NCBI GenBank assembly: GCA_030538425.1
Contig: JAUNTZ010000001.1
Location: 1 to 55,453, forward strand
Length of the DNA: 55,453 nt
From: Paracoccus sp. (in: a-proteobacteria)
GTDB lineage: Bacteria; Pseudomonadota; Alphaproteobacteria; Rhodobacterales; Rhodobacteraceae
Direction of reading: 5' to 3'
A model generated the notes under the pieces. That model had not been told where the DNA came from. It made no database searches and saw nothing but the letters and a program-made list of their open reading frames with translations. Below, piece by piece: positions 43,233 to 49,669 of this stretch. How positions within the stretch are numbered: the first letter of the stretch is position 1; the number at the start of each line of letters is the position of its first letter. The position numbers were made by a program, and so were the translations under genes.

Positions 43233-44178
43233 AGCGCAGGTAGATGTCTTCGAAAGTGACGTCGCGTGTCGAATAGCCGGCGACCGCAGCACCGAATCTC
43301 TCGAGCAGTTGGCGGTCTGTGGGATCCTGGCGTTCAAGAACCATGTGAAAGCCGCCATCATTCTTGCTTTCACGCGCGCCCAGTCGTGCGAGTTCTCCGA
43401 TAAGGCCGACCCTGCCAGCATCAAGCGGATCGCACAGGCTGATGCTGACAAACTTGCGGTTTTCGATCTCGCGGCGGCGCAGGTCCTCGTAGGGCTGGTC
43501 TAGGACCAGGCGGCCATCCTTGATGATGACGACGTGATCGCAGAGTTCTTCGATGTCGCGCATGTAATGCGATGTCAGCACGACGGTGCGGCCCTGATCC
43601 CTGAGCCGTCGCACCATTGTGCGAAAACGCTCGGCAGCTTCGACATCAAGGCCGATCGTCGGCTCGTCCAGAAACACGACCTCCGGGTCATTCAACAAGG
43701 TCCGCGCCAGATGCAGCTTCTGCCGCATACCCCTGGAATAGGTCATCACGCGGCGATGAAGGATTGTATCGTCTAGGCCGACCTCGGTTGCCAGTCGTGC
43801 AAGCGTGTCCGCCCGCGACGACATGGGGAGCGCGTGGAGGTTATAGAACATCGCCAGGTTTTCCTGGCCCGTAAGCCGTCCATAAAGTCCACGCTCGCCG
43901 CCGAACATGATCGCGATGCGTGACCGGATCCACCGATAGTCGCGCTTGACGTCGTGCCCGAGCACCTTGACTTCACCCGCACTTGGCAAAAGCAGCGTCG
44001 ACAGGACCTTCAGGATCGTCGTCTTGCCGGCACCGTTCTGGCCCAGCAAACCGAAAATGGAACCTTTCCGAACCTGAAAGGACACGTTCTGCAAGGCGTT
44101 TACGCATTTGGGTTGCGAGAAAAAACCGCGCTGCAAGCGAAAGTCCCGGCAAAGGTTTGTGACCTGGAGAGCTGTCAA
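43222..44178 (-). CDS. ABC exporter ATP-binding protein, DrrA/CcmA type
   Basis: A 318-residue ATPase. Walker A is GLLGQNGAGKTT (residues 43-54), the signature is YSRGMRQKLHLARTLL, Walker B is VVFLDEPTIGLD and the switch His is in LTSHYMRDIEEL. The C-terminal domain ending VTFEDIYLRYAS is typical of DrrA-like exporters, which often move antibiotics or peptides. The best start is a TTG at 44178 with GGAAA upstream. It opens the three-gene exporter directly after the 32-aa peptide gene and an intervening hairpin. Confidence 0.85.
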   Translation of the reverse strand: MTALQVTNLCRDFRLQRGFFSQPKCVNALQNVSFQVRKGSIFGLLGQNGAGKTTILKVLSTLLLPSAGEVKVLGHDVKRDYRWIRSRIAIMFGGERGLYGRLTGQENLAMFYNLHALPMSSRADTLARLATEVGLDDTILHRRVMTYSRGMRQKLHLARTLLNDPEVVFLDEPTIGLDVEAAERFRTMVRRLRDQGRTVVLTSHYMRDIEELCDHVVIIKDGRLVLDQPYEDLRRREIENRKFVSISLCDPLDAGRVGLIGELARLGARESKNDGGFHMVLERQDPTDRQLLERFGAAVAGYSTRDVTFEDIYLRYAS

Positions 44179-44235
44179 AATCTGGTTTCCATTATTTGCT
44201 GTTCTTGAGGCTCAGCCCATAAAGAACTCGTGGAC

Positions 44236-44262
44236 GCGTCAGCCGCGAAACACGGCTGGCGC
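44236..44262 (-). terminator. Attenuator hairpin after the 32-aa peptide gene
   Basis: GCGTCAGCCG and CGGCTGGCGC pair over ten positions with one imperfect pair, around a 7-base loop. It lies 27 bases after the stop of the short peptide gene and before the exporter ATPase gene. A short T-rich stretch (TTCTTT) follows on the minus strand. Partial termination here would make the peptide more abundant than the exporter. Confidence 0.6.
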
Positions 44263-44288
44263 AAGAGTTTCTTCGGGTTAATCCGTCA

Positions 44289-44387
44289 TCACGAGTAGAC
44301 GGTACCACCACCGCCGACGCTGGATTCAGCGCCCAGCGCAGCCGGCAGACGCACCGGAGTTGCCTTTGGTTTGATATAGGTCTTCAT
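44289..44387 (-). CDS. 32-aa RiPP precursor-like peptide ending Gly4-Thr-Val-Tyr-Ser
   Basis: A 32-residue frame, short enough to be easily missed. Its ATG at 44387 has a perfect AAGGAG Shine-Dalgarno with 6-7 bases of spacing. The N-terminal part begins MKTYIKPK and continues ATPVRLPAALGAESS; the YxxP pattern (Tyr4, Pro7) resembles the leader motif that PqqD-like proteins read in lasso-type leaders. The C-terminus is VGGGGTVYS: a flexible Gly4 run, then Thr-Val-Tyr-Ser as the last residues. Val-Tyr near the end recalls mycofactocin precursors, though those end in Val-Tyr itself. It lies between the HExxH enzyme gene and the exporter genes and is followed by a hairpin. I read it as the substrate of the cluster's enzymes; the leader/core boundary is a guess. 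Confidence 0.75.
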   Translation of the reverse strand: MKTYIKPKATPVRLPAALGAESSVGGGGTVYS

Positions 44388-44459
44388 GTCTTTCTCCTTC
44401 GATGTATCCGCGCCCGATTGCGCGAATGGGGATGTGTCGTCAGTCAGAGCACGACAACA

Positions 44460-45410
44460 CTAATTCATCGCTTGTTCCGCGGGCGCCTCCGGCCGCGTTG
44501 CTGCGCGAAACAACGTCTCGATCACCTCTGCGATCATCGGGGTTTGAAGATGGCTCAGAATATCGTCCAGGCTTCCAGCCATGGCGGACAGCCGCGCCGA
44601 TTGCGCGCGGGCTTGCAATGCCGCGTATTCGGCCTCGGCGGCAGGAAGATCAAGGCGCTTGAGCGCCGTGCGTAAGAACAGCACGACATAAGAGAACGCG
44701 ACAAAGGCATGCACCATCCCCGCCACCGGCCGCTCGACCCCGCGCCAAGGCGAAAGCCATCGTGGTTGCTCGGGCAGAGGTTCATCGAAATGATCGAACA
44801 GGTAGTTCAACCAGTTATGCGCGGACTCGTGCACCAGTGTCTCCGCATTGCGGATGGCCATCGCGTGGCTGTCCATGAAGATCGAGGCGTGAAGCGCGGT
44901 AATCGTGTAGCTCTCGAGATGTTCACCTTCAGATTTCCGGTCGAGCTCGATCAGCATCCCCATGGAGCGGTCAACAAGCTCGGAAAAGCCGGTCCCCTCC
45001 AGATACAATCTGGCCGCTGCAAGCCACGGCGCGGCCTGTTGCGGTTCGTTCCGGAAGAAGTCGTAGAGATAGATCGGCGACTGGAACGCGCTGTCCGCGA
45101 CATGGACACAGTCCGAGCGTGAAATACACATCAACTGCCCCTGCGCGGCTGAAGACACGCTCCAGCCTCGCACCGCATGGTCAAGCCTTTCAAGCGCATC
45201 GGATTTCTTGGCATTTGCGAGATCGAGTGCCAGATAGAAAAGATGGTCGATCAACGCCGCATCGGTGATGTTGGAAGACTCGCTCTGCTGTAACAGCACG
45301 CATTTATTCTCGGGAAACAATTCGCGCAGCGCCTCGCGTTTCTGGTTGAGGCGCGAGGCCTGTGCTTGCCTCACAGGTTCGTAAGTTTGGGTCATATCGA
45401 TTGGTGACAT
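44460..45410 (-). CDS. HExxH-motif putative peptide-modifying enzyme
   Basis: A 316-residue protein. The metal-binding HESAH (His194, Glu195, His198) sits in AETLVHESAHNWLNYLFD, and a further conserved-looking His is in PVAGMVHAFVAFSYV about 35 residues on. The layout resembles the 'HEXXH motif putative peptide modification' family seen beside radical SAM maturases. Some members of that family are described as alpha-ketoglutarate-dependent peptide beta-hydroxylases rather than proteases. The start at 45410 follows GGAG at a somewhat long spacing; an ATG at 45395 lacks one. It is encoded 2 bases after the kinase gene and directly before the 32-aa peptide gene, its likely substrate. Protease activity for leader removal is the alternative. 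Confidence 0.75.
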   Translation of the reverse strand: MSPIDMTQTYEPVRQAQASRLNQKREALRELFPENKCVLLQQSESSNITDAALIDHLFYLALDLANAKKSDALERLDHAVRGWSVSSAAQGQLMCISRSDCVHVADSAFQSPIYLYDFFRNEPQQAAPWLAAARLYLEGTGFSELVDRSMGMLIELDRKSEGEHLESYTITALHASIFMDSHAMAIRNAETLVHESAHNWLNYLFDHFDEPLPEQPRWLSPWRGVERPVAGMVHAFVAFSYVVLFLRTALKRLDLPAAEAEYAALQARAQSARLSAMAGSLDDILSHLQTPMIAEVIETLFRAATRPEAPAEQAMN

Positions 45411-45412
45411 GT

Positions 45413-46081
45413 TCAAACAATCTCCATATAATCCGCAGTCTGGGAAATTTCGTCGAGAACGGGGTGAAGGAGTGCTTGAAAAAGCGCCTCCATCCGGCCG
45501 GTTTCGTTTTCGAAACGGACAACCCTCATGCCGGTAAGATCTTCGCAAATAGGCAGCGTTTTCATATAGATGTCGCTGATACGGCGGAGGTCCACCTCGC
45601 GCTCGTAGTGGCGGCGATGCTTGCCTCGTTGGGCGATGCGCGCGACCGCAGTTTCAATATCGACGAAGACATAGATCAGTGTCCCTGGAAACAGGAAACC
45701 CTCATTTATGTATCGCCGGATCGCCGCGGCGGCATCCATGCCGTAAAGCGCTTCTTGATATACCGCATCGCTGACGATTGTGCGGTCCGCAAGAACGATT
45801 CCCCGGTCGAGCATCGGACGCACATTATACAATTCGTGCAGACGCTTGTCTTGGCGATAGGCCGCCTCGATGACTTCGGGTGCATAGCGCATCCGCTGTT
45901 CCCGAACACCAAGAATGACGCGCGCCGCTTCAACATCCCTCCAGGAATGCTGGCCGATCTCGATCATGTCCGGAGCGGTTCGGCGTAATTCGCGCGCGAT
46001 ACGCTGACGCAAAGTCGTCTTGCCGGCACCGTCGCAGCCTTCGAGCCCAATGAAGTTCGGATGTGAACGCGCTTTCTTCAT
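45413..46081 (-). CDS. Thymidylate-kinase-like P-loop kinase of the RiPP cluster
   Basis: A 222-residue P-loop kinase. Walker A is GLEGCDGAGKTT (Lys21), and the DRx catalytic region is IVLADRTIVSDAVYQEALYG. The FPGTLIYVFVDIETAVARIA segment and the following RGKHRRHYE lid resemble dTMP kinases. The TMP-specific Glu-Pro-Gly block of housekeeping enzymes is replaced by IGQHSWRDVEAARV, so the substrate probably differs. In this cluster it could phosphorylate the peptide, a sugar or a nucleotide used for tailoring. It overlaps the upstream unknown gene by 4 bp. Confidence 0.75.
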   Translation of the reverse strand: MKKARSHPNFIGLEGCDGAGKTTLRQRIARELRRTAPDMIEIGQHSWRDVEAARVILGVREQRMRYAPEVIEAAYRQDKRLHELYNVRPMLDRGIVLADRTIVSDAVYQEALYGMDAAAAIRRYINEGFLFPGTLIYVFVDIETAVARIAQRGKHRRHYEREVDLRRISDIYMKTLPICEDLTGMRVVRFENETGRMEALFQALLHPVLDEISQTADYMEIV

Positions 46082-46887
46082 TGCAACATCTCCCGGGCGG
46101 GAGGACCAAGATCCGACATCAGGTCGAACGGCGAATTGAAGATGACGGCTGCCCGGTTCCACAAGGGAAGCCAATAGGCGACCAACTCGTCGCAAAGCGG
46201 AAAACTTGTTCCGGCACCGAACACATCCATCAGCGAGTGCTCGCCTACATAAGTGTCTCGAATTCCTTCCAACACCTGATCACGGTCGATGATATGCGGC
46301 ACCCTCGCGGCAAACTCTGCGAGAAGTGAGGCCGCGAATACGTCAGCGCGCGCGTCAAGAAAATCAAGCGCCTGCGGGGAAAGAGGCGTAGAAAACGCGG
46401 CGCAGTCTGGGCCCTCTGCGCGCAGCCAAAGGATCAGGATTCCCTGCGCCACACGAACCAGTGCGCGCACCTCATCGTCCGCCGTTGCATCCTCATCCTG
46501 CTTCGCCTCGAATGGAGGAAGCGCGATGCCGACCAGGACGTCCAGGCCCGACGCGCGAAGCCGGGGGCCCACGCGATGCGGTCCCTCAGGATCGATCCCG
46601 CAGGTCGCAAACACTTCGTCCACCACTGAAAGCACTGGTTGCCGTGCCCCGAGCAGGTCTTCCAGTTTGGGGGGCAGGAGCGCCGGAGTGCCGGATCCGT
46701 CGATTGTGGCAGGACGACGCGCGGCCGGGTTCGCCGCCAGAAGACGGGGCTCGATGAACAGCACGTGTTGATAGACCGTGCGACCGTCGATCATGTATCG
46801 GTAGGGACCAGTATCAGACATGTCGCGTTCGAAAAGAGCGACAGAGTCCACATGATCAACGACTGGAAACTTGGCCATCTTGTTCAT
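46078..46887 (-). CDS. Unknown protein of the RiPP cluster
   Basis: A 269-residue soluble protein that I do not recognise. It has no signal peptide or membrane helix. Notable stretches are GPYRYMIDGRTVYQHVLFIE near the N-terminus, an acidic AKQDEDATADDEVRALVRVA in the middle and a final AYWLPLWNRAAVIFNSPFDL. It overlaps the Nudix gene before it and the kinase gene after it by 4 bp each, so it is certainly part of the same operon. It could be a tailoring enzyme or a scaffold; no catalytic motif is obvious. Confidence 0.75.
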   Translation of the reverse strand: MNKMAKFPVVDHVDSVALFERDMSDTGPYRYMIDGRTVYQHVLFIEPRLLAANPAARRPATIDGSGTPALLPPKLEDLLGARQPVLSVVDEVFATCGIDPEGPHRVGPRLRASGLDVLVGIALPPFEAKQDEDATADDEVRALVRVAQGILILWLRAEGPDCAAFSTPLSPQALDFLDARADVFAASLLAEFAARVPHIIDRDQVLEGIRDTYVGEHSLMDVFGAGTSFPLCDELVAYWLPLWNRAAVIFNSPFDLMSDLGPPAREMLQ

Positions 46888-47531
46888 GACGCGATCCCGT
46901 CCTGATACCCTTCGAGCGCGTCAAAATGCGCCGCCAACCATTCGGACTGACCAGCGATCAAGGTCAGATGGCGGTTTAGTGGCCGCCACTCGACGACGAA
47001 GTCGTGACCGTCGGCATGTTGCACCCAAGACAGGCGCCCGTCGTTTTCCGCTCTTGCGACAAAGAAGCTCCGACGAATCCTGGTCGCGAATCCGCAAAGG
47101 TCCGCCCACCCGGCGTCCACCGGAAGCTCTGCCGGCGGCTGCACGTTGAAATCGTAGACGAGTCTGCGGACGAGTACACGCGCGCCATCGCTTCGCTCAA
47201 TCCGGACGCGATGTCCGCGCTTTATTCGATCAGTTACGATACCCGACGCATCCCGGACCGCCGTATCCGCCAAGGCGACGGCTTCACCTTCCAGCGCCTC
47301 GACCCATTCACCAATCGCGACGAAATCAGTCAAACCCTCGAACCCGGTTTCCTCGATCACTTCTCGACGGGCAGCCTCGACTGGCAATTCGCCCTGTTCG
47401 ACTGAGCCAGCCGGTAGCTGTCTGCCTGCCAAAGGATGCAGGAATGTCAAAACTTCCGTATGGCGTGCACGATAACGAAGCACGAATACTGTAACCTTGT
47501 CGAAACTGTGTGAACCAACATCCGAATTCAT
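46884..47531 (-). CDS. Nudix hydrolase of the RiPP cluster
   Basis: A 215-residue protein with a perfect Nudix box, GX5EX7REUXEEXGU, from Gly42 to Phe64 (GSVEQGELPVEAARREVIEE followed by TGF). Nudix enzymes split nucleoside diphosphates linked to another group. The long C-terminal region (~140 residues), including DFNVQPPAELPVDAGW, is unusual and may be a separate domain. The start at 47531 overlaps the preceding gene by 4 bp. With the kinase and nucleotidyltransferase in this operon it suggests nucleotide-activated tailoring or a detoxifying immunity function. Confidence 0.82.
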   Translation of the reverse strand: MNSDVGSHSFDKVTVFVLRYRARHTEVLTFLHPLAGRQLPAGSVEQGELPVEAARREVIEETGFEGLTDFVAIGEWVEALEGEAVALADTAVRDASGIVTDRIKRGHRVRIERSDGARVLVRRLVYDFNVQPPAELPVDAGWADLCGFATRIRRSFFVARAENDGRLSWVQHADGHDFVVEWRPLNRHLTLIAGQSEWLAAHFDALEGYQDGIAS

Positions 47532-48151
47532 GACATCCCCGCTTTTCGACTGAATTCCTCTCTTAGAATTGGCATGAGCCAAGCCGTCGCTTCATCGATT
47601 CCGGAAAAGTAGGTTTTCTGGCCGGTCAGAGGTGCAAATTCAATATCGAGAACATCGCAACCTCGAGTCGGGTCGTTGAGTCTATGCCGAAGCACCCCAA
47701 GCGAAATATCACTCGCCCCATGGAATGAAATTCTGAATGAATTAACGACCGCATCCAAAAATTCGTTAACTTCAAAATATTCTTGGCTATCCCTCGGCAG
47801 GATGCCAACATGGCGCAGGCTGGATGGAGCGCCGATCCCCTCGTGGCCTTCGCAACTGGTGTATGTGATCCAACCGCATTCGTGGATGAAGAAAAGACAC
47901 AAATCCCGAATGCCGGGTTCAAGAAATTGTTCAAATCCGTCGTACCACGGCGGCAATGTCGGAGCCGTGAGGCTTTCGGCGCTTGCGCACCATGAAATTG
48001 CACCATTCGAAGCCCGCCCCGTCTGTGCAACCATATGCTCGCTCGCAAAAGTAGAGCCAGGCCGAGACCATTTTGTGATAATATCCGCAATGTCGATTGT
48101 GACATTCGGGGTGCGGGCGCGGTGCACCAACCCGTTGTCGAAACAAGTCAT
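47528..48151 (-). CDS. Unknown protein with a Ser-Cys-Glu-Gly-His motif
   Basis: A 207-residue soluble protein that I do not recognise by name. The central block ECGWITYTSCEGHEGIG contains Cys92, Cys100 and His103, a plausible catalytic or metal site. The C-terminal half is a mixed alpha/beta stretch with VGILPRDSQEYFEVNEFLDA and DVLDIEFAPLTGQKTYF. It sits directly after the radical SAM gene (4-bp overlap) and before the Nudix gene (4-bp overlap), so it is probably a dedicated maturation enzyme or partner of the radical SAM protein. Confidence 0.75.
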   Translation of the reverse strand: MTCFDNGLVHRARTPNVTIDIADIITKWSRPGSTFASEHMVAQTGRASNGAISWCASAESLTAPTLPPWYDGFEQFLEPGIRDLCLFFIHECGWITYTSCEGHEGIGAPSSLRHVGILPRDSQEYFEVNEFLDAVVNSFRISFHGASDISLGVLRHRLNDPTRGCDVLDIEFAPLTGQKTYFSGIDEATAWLMPILREEFSRKAGMS

Positions 48152-49299
48152 CCACGAGCCTCCGCAATGCGGTCCGCCATAAAATCGATCAACCCCTTAC
48201 GGTAGTTGCAGTAGTCTTCTTCTCGCCCAACCGTCCGGAATCGGCCTCGCGTTGCAACGCATCCTCCATGGCACCGATTGAGGTAATCGCAGGTCGAGCA
48301 TTTTTGCATCATCGCGCTCGCGGCGGCGGCGGCGCGACACCCTTTGTATCCAGTATCGTCAAGTCGAAGTTGATCCATACGGCCGATCGCAGCCTCGCCA
48401 CGGTCGAGTTCATCGCAAGAGCCCACTTCATCACCGGGGTAGAGTGTTACCACATGACCGCACTTAACTGACGAGTAGCTGCACGTGTCGGTTGAAACAC
48501 CTAGAAGGGATCGGGTGAGTGCGAGGAACGGCTCCAAAACGAAGCTTTCATTGAATCCTTCGGACAACCAAAGGTCGAACGCATTCTGCAGAAACGCCAA
48601 AAACTCAACAGGCGTAACCGACCATGCCGCACCCATGGCCACGCCAGAGGCACTTGCGGCGCGCGTCGCGACCGAGCGCCGGGGGCCCACGCCTTGCTGG
48701 ACACCAAAATCGAAACAGGGGACGAGCTTCAGCAGACGAACATTCGGGAACTGTGACGCAAGTTCCAGAAGCGCTTTCTCCTGCCCGAGCGATCGGCGCG
48801 TTACCACGGCGATGAGACCGGCACGGATTCCTTGCTCATTGAGCAAGGAAAGACCGCGAAGTATGGCATCCATCGCGGGTTTGCCCCGGTGATCAAGCCG
48901 CCACGAATTCATGTCGGCTGGTCCATCAAGCGAAACGCCGATCTCGAAGCGTTCCGCGATCGGCCTGAAGATTTCGATCCAACCGGAATCCAGCCGTGTT
49001 CCATTGGTTTGCATGGCCACGCTTTCGACCTGCGGAGTTTGCTGCAGAATCTTAACGATACGCTTCATCCGGTCCTTCGGATACAGAAGGGGCTCGCCGC
49101 CATGAAGCTCCACCCGCAATGGGCGATCAGGAAATTGCGCGAGCAGTCGCGCAACACTATCTGGTTCGATCAAACGGTTTCCGGAATACGGCTTTCTTCG
49201 CTCGTAACAATAGGCGCAATCGAGGTTGCAGACTTCGCCCACCAGCTTGAGCAAAAGGGATACTGTATCTCCCGACTGAACTGGATCGATATCTAACAT
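48148..49299 (-). CDS. Radical SAM/SPASM peptide maturase
   Basis: A 383-residue radical SAM enzyme. The [4Fe-4S]-SAM motif is Cys24-x3-Cys28-x2-Cys31 in EVCNLDCAYCYERRKPYSG. VELHGGEPLLYP carries the GGEP SAM-binding motif. The C-terminal SPASM domain has the Cys pattern CX2CX5CX3C (CSTCDYLNRCHGGC), with further Cys before and after it for auxiliary clusters. Such enzymes make C-C, C-S or C-O cross-links or decarboxylations in RiPP precursors. ATG at 49299 has GGAG 11 bases upstream; a GTG at 49311 is possible but too close to it. It follows a 50-aa leader-like gene and a hairpin, and is the key enzyme of the cluster. Confidence 0.88.
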   Translation of the reverse strand: MLDIDPVQSGDTVSLLLKLVGEVCNLDCAYCYERRKPYSGNRLIEPDSVARLLAQFPDRPLRVELHGGEPLLYPKDRMKRIVKILQQTPQVESVAMQTNGTRLDSGWIEIFRPIAERFEIGVSLDGPADMNSWRLDHRGKPAMDAILRGLSLLNEQGIRAGLIAVVTRRSLGQEKALLELASQFPNVRLLKLVPCFDFGVQQGVGPRRSVATRAASASGVAMGAAWSVTPVEFLAFLQNAFDLWLSEGFNESFVLEPFLALTRSLLGVSTDTCSYSSVKCGHVVTLYPGDEVGSCDELDRGEAAIGRMDQLRLDDTGYKGCRAAAAASAMMQKCSTCDYLNRCHGGCVATRGRFRTVGREEDYCNYRKGLIDFMADRIAEARG

Positions 49300-49362
49300 A
49301 TCCAGAGACACTCCAAACTAAAAATGGGTCGTACCGCTGTTATAGCGCCAAAGAGATGGTCT

Positions 49363-49382
49363 GGGCGGCCATTCGACCGCCC
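49363..49382 (-). terminator. Hairpin between the 50-aa peptide gene and the radical SAM gene
   Basis: GGGCGGCC and GACCGCCC pair over eight positions (one G-U in the minus-strand RNA) around a 4-base loop, 8 bases after the stop of the short gene. It repeats the arrangement seen after the 32-aa peptide gene and probably lowers read-through into the enzyme genes. Confidence 0.65.
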
Positions 49383-49390
49383 AAATAAAT

Positions 49391-49543
49391 TCAATCGGAG
49401 GTTTTTTGCATATTCTGAAGGATCTGGTCGCCGTCTTTGACGTTGGCTGCCGAATGATGACGCGCCGCTCGACCGAGGTCTTCTGCAAGCCCCTTCTTTT
49501 CCACGGCTTGAAGGAAGTTCTGAAGCTTTTCTTTCTGAGTCAC
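49391..49543 (-). CDS. 50-aa leader-like peptide at the head of the RiPP operon
   Basis: A 50-residue frame starting at a GTG (49543), with GGAGAAAG 6-13 bases upstream. It begins MTQKEKLQNFLQAVEKKG and continues LAEDLGRAARHHSAAN, which resembles the amphipathic first helix of Nif11-type RiPP leaders (FL..V....L...L). It ends VKDGDQILQNMQKTSD, with no Cys, aromatic or Gly-Gly site. It is immediately upstream of the radical SAM gene with a hairpin between. It may be a second precursor, a leader-only helper peptide or a regulator. The ribosome site and position are good; the function is open. Confidence 0.6.
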   Translation of the reverse strand: MTQKEKLQNFLQAVEKKGLAEDLGRAARHHSAANVKDGDQILQNMQKTSD

Positions 49544-49613
49544 GATCTTTCTCCTGCTTATGGTGAGGTAAATTTAGAGTGCTCGCGGAAAGATTTGTTT
49601 GCAATGATTCGAT

Positions 49614-49669
49614 CTACCTAAGCGATATTTCGCTGAAATAGAAAACTACCTAAGCGATAGTTCGCCGAC
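49614..49669. repeat. Two direct repeats upstream of the RiPP operon
   Basis: CTACCTAAGCGATA followed by (T/G)TTCGC occurs at 49614 and again at 49646, 32 bp apart. Each copy contains a small hairpin-like AGCGA...TCGC(T/C). They lie 71-126 bases upstream of the first peptide gene and at the edge of the adjoining pseudogene. They could be operator sites, or marks left by the event that joined island and pseudogene. Confidence 0.6.

Noticed and set aside
45413-46081. Housekeeping thymidylate kinase (tmk)
   Set aside because: The TMP-specific loop is replaced and the gene lies inside the peptide operon, so it is more likely a specialised kinase.
39861-49299. Mycofactocin or PQQ biosynthesis
   Set aside because: A PqqD-like protein, a radical SAM/SPASM enzyme and a Val-Tyr-containing peptide are suggestive, but mftD, mftE, mftF or pqqB/C-type genes are missing, and the peptide ends Tyr-Ser rather than Val-Tyr.
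38974-49543. Lasso peptide cluster
   Set aside because: The YxxP leader pattern and PqqD-like protein fit, but there is no transglutaminase-like B2 protease and no asparagine-synthetase-like cyclase.
49614-49669. Start of a CRISPR array
   Set aside because: There are only two imperfect copies, the gap between them is far too short for a spacer, and no cas genes are present.
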